Shown here: positions 62,698-64,000 of the stretch, piece after piece | Layout: each line of letters opens with the position of its first letter | Position numbering within the stretch: the first letter of the stretch is position 1 | Origin: Mycolicibacterium duvalii | GTDB taxonomy: Bacteria > Actinomycetota > Actinomycetes > Mycobacteriales > Mycobacteriaceae | Length of the DNA stretch: 64,000 nt | Direction: 5' to 3' | NCBI RefSeq assembly: GCF_010726645.1 | Contig: NZ_AP022563.1 | Location: forward strand, 4,402,001-4,466,000 | Notes under the pieces: model-generated | Told to the model about the DNA's origin: nothing | Database searches by the model: none | Seen by the model: the letters and a program-made list of their open reading frames with translations, nothing else | Position numbers and translations under genes: made by a program

Positions 62698-62849
62698 CGC
62701 CGTGCACAGGACCAGATGTGACCGTTGTGACGGGGGAGACGCAAGTTTTTTGGTCCCGATCGCGGACTCGCCGGGACACGACAGCGCGACACGCCGCAGA
62801 AAGGAGATGCCGGCCAGCGCGGCCGGCGGGAAAACGGGGGGAGGGCGAG

Positions 62850-64000
62850 TCAGCGCTTGGCGCGTTGACGAATGCGGGTGGTGAGTTCCTTGACGTGGTC
62901 GAAAACCTCACGGCGCTCAGCCATCTCAGCGCGAATCTTCTTCTCCGCGTACATGACTGTGGTGTGGTCGCGGCCGAACGCCTGCCCGATCTTGGGCAGG
63001 GACAGGTCGGTGAGCTCGCGGCACAGATACATCGCGATCTGGCGGGATTGCGCCAGCGCGCGGGTCTTGCCCGGGCCGCGCAGCTCATCGACGCTGGTCT
63101 CGAAGTACTCGGCGGTGGCCGCCATGATCGCCGCGGTGCTGATCTGCATCGTCGACGGATCCGAGATCAGGTCGCGTAGCACGATCTCGGCCAGTGACTT
63201 GTCGATGGTGGTCTTGTTCAGCGACGCGAATGCGGTCACCCGGATCAGCGCACCCTCGAGTTCGCGGATGTTGCGCTCGATGCGGCTGGCGATCAGCTCG
63301 AGTACATCGCCGGGCACGTCGAGGTTGTCCATCTGCGCCTTCTTGCGCAGGATCGCGATGCGGGTTTCCAGCTCGGGCGGCTGAACGTCGGTGATCAGCC
63401 CCCACTCGAAGCGGGTGCGCAACCGGTCTTCCAGAGTCGCGAGCTGTTTGGGCGGCCGGTCGGAGGAGATGACGATCTGCTTGTTGGCGTTGTGCAGCGT
63501 GTTGAAGGTGTGGAAGAACTCCTCCTGGATGCCGTCCTTACCTTCGATGAACTGGATGTCGTCGACCAGGAGCACGTCGATGTCGCGGTAGGTGCGCTTG
63601 AACGACGCGCGACGGTCGTCACGCAGCGAGTTGATGAAGTCGTTGGTGAATTCCTCGGTGCTGACGTACTTGACGCGCATCCCGGGAAACAGTCGCTGCG
63701 CGTAATTGCCGGCGGCATGCAGCAGGTGAGTCTTGCCCAGACCCGATTCACCCCAGATGAACAGCGGGTTGTAGGCGCGGGCGGGGGCCTCGGCGATGGC
63801 CAGGGATGCGGCGTGGGCGAACCGGTTCGACGCGCCGATGACGAACGTGTCGAAGGTGTACCGGCGATTCAGATTGATCGCGGTCGGGTCGTCGCTGTCG
63901 TCGCTCTTGGCACGCTGGGACAGATAGCTCGGCCAGTTGGCCTCGGCGCTGGCCTGTGCGGCGAGGTCGTCGTCGACCAGGTCGTCGGCCGCGTCCCCGG
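62850..64000 (-). CDS. dnaA: DnaA, replication initiator (N-terminus outside window)
   Basis: The last about 383 codons are present; the family is about 507 residues, so domain I and most of II are missing beyond the right edge. Visible: an acidic linker, then the AAA+ domain with Walker A GESGLGKTH and Walker B LLVDDIQFIE. The sensor region follows, then domain IV with the DNA-binding signature GRDHTTVMYAEKKI that reads DnaA boxes. It starts replication at the adjacent oriC. Codes away from oriC on the minus strand, as in all mycobacteria with this map flipped. Confidence 0.98.
   Translation of the reverse strand, partial: GDAADDLVDDDLAAQASAEANWPSYLSQRAKSDDSDDPTAINLNRRYTFDTFVIGASNRFAHAASLAIAEAPARAYNPLFIWGESGLGKTHLLHAAGNYAQRLFPGMRVKYVSTEEFTNDFINSLRDDRRASFKRTYRDIDVLLVDDIQFIEGKDGIQEEFFHTFNTLHNANKQIVISSDRPPKQLATLEDRLRTRFEWGLITDVQPPELETRIAILRKKAQMDNLDVPGDVLELIASRIERNIRELEGALIRVTAFASLNKTTIDKSLAEIVLRDLISDPSTMQISTAAIMAATAEYFETSVDELRGPGKTRALAQSRQIAMYLCRELTDLSLPKIGQAFGRDHTTVMYAEKKIRAEMAERREVFDHVKELTTRIRQRAKR

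Larger units (their letters stand above)
62273..62849. other. Chromosomal origin region oriC (dnaA-dnaN intergenic)
   Basis: 577 bases without genes, between dnaN and dnaA, the position of oriC in all studied mycobacteria. It contains one perfect DnaA box, several looser ones, an AT-rich stretch with two palindromes (62484-62530), and a strong inverted repeat next to dnaN. The dnaN promoter should also lie here. Confidence 0.92.

Overview
The window is a GC-rich stretch of mycobacterial chromosome beside the replication origin, read against the usual map direction, with dnaA at the right edge on the minus strand. The gene order dnaA-dnaN-gnd-recF-dciA-gyrB-gyrA, tRNA-Ile and tRNA-Ala, then cwsA, ppiA, crgA, trpG, pknB, pknA, pbpA, rodA, pstP, fhaB, fhaA and a tRNA-Leu matches the origin region of Mycobacterium. 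The nearby ESX-1 start, the gnd gene between dnaN and recF, and many accessory genes fit a fast-growing environmental mycobacterium (Mycolicibacterium type). I cannot name the species.

Left edge (1-6.5 kb): the start of an ESX-1 type VII secretion locus, espE-espF-espG1-espH-eccA1, reading off the left edge. Behind it lie a probable espM regulator and the divergent whiB6. These would build, chaperone and control ESX-1 substrates.

Accessory region (6.5-26.4 kb): a GGDEF protein, an acyl-CoA carboxylase beta subunit, small conserved proteins, and a thioesterase gene with an apparent frameshift. An XRE regulator lies divergent from a methionine aminopeptidase, and two near-identical palindromes sit between them. 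Next come a glycosyltransferase / MMPL transporter / methyltransferase group, and a TetR-linked cluster of two paralogous membrane proteins with CoxIII- and CoxIV-like subunits. After that are a DUF222/HNH protein, a fragment of an MmyB-type regulator, and an AraC / NmrA-like / PPOX group.

Cell growth core (26.4-41.4 kb): tRNA-Leu, then the fhaA and fhaB-pstP-rodA-pbpA-pknA-pknB operon (Ser/Thr kinase signalling, phosphatase, septal and elongation peptidoglycan synthesis). It is followed by trpG, a secreted PE-PPE-domain protein not found at this place in M. tuberculosis, a DUF881 protein, crgA, a PH-domain membrane protein, ppiA and cwsA.

An eight-gene mce operon (yrbEA, yrbEB, mceA-F; 41.4-50.5 kb) lies between cwsA and the tRNAs, where M. 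tuberculosis has none. Then come tRNA-Ala, a 35-residue DLW-39-like microprotein, tRNA-Ile and the Rv0007-like membrane protein.

Replication core (52.3-64 kb): gyrA interrupted by a 421-residue intein with a LAGLIDADG endonuclease domain, then gyrB, dciA, recF, gnd, dnaN, the dnaA-dnaN intergenic origin, and dnaA without its N-terminus. Most core genes overlap by 1-4 bases, which indicates translational coupling.
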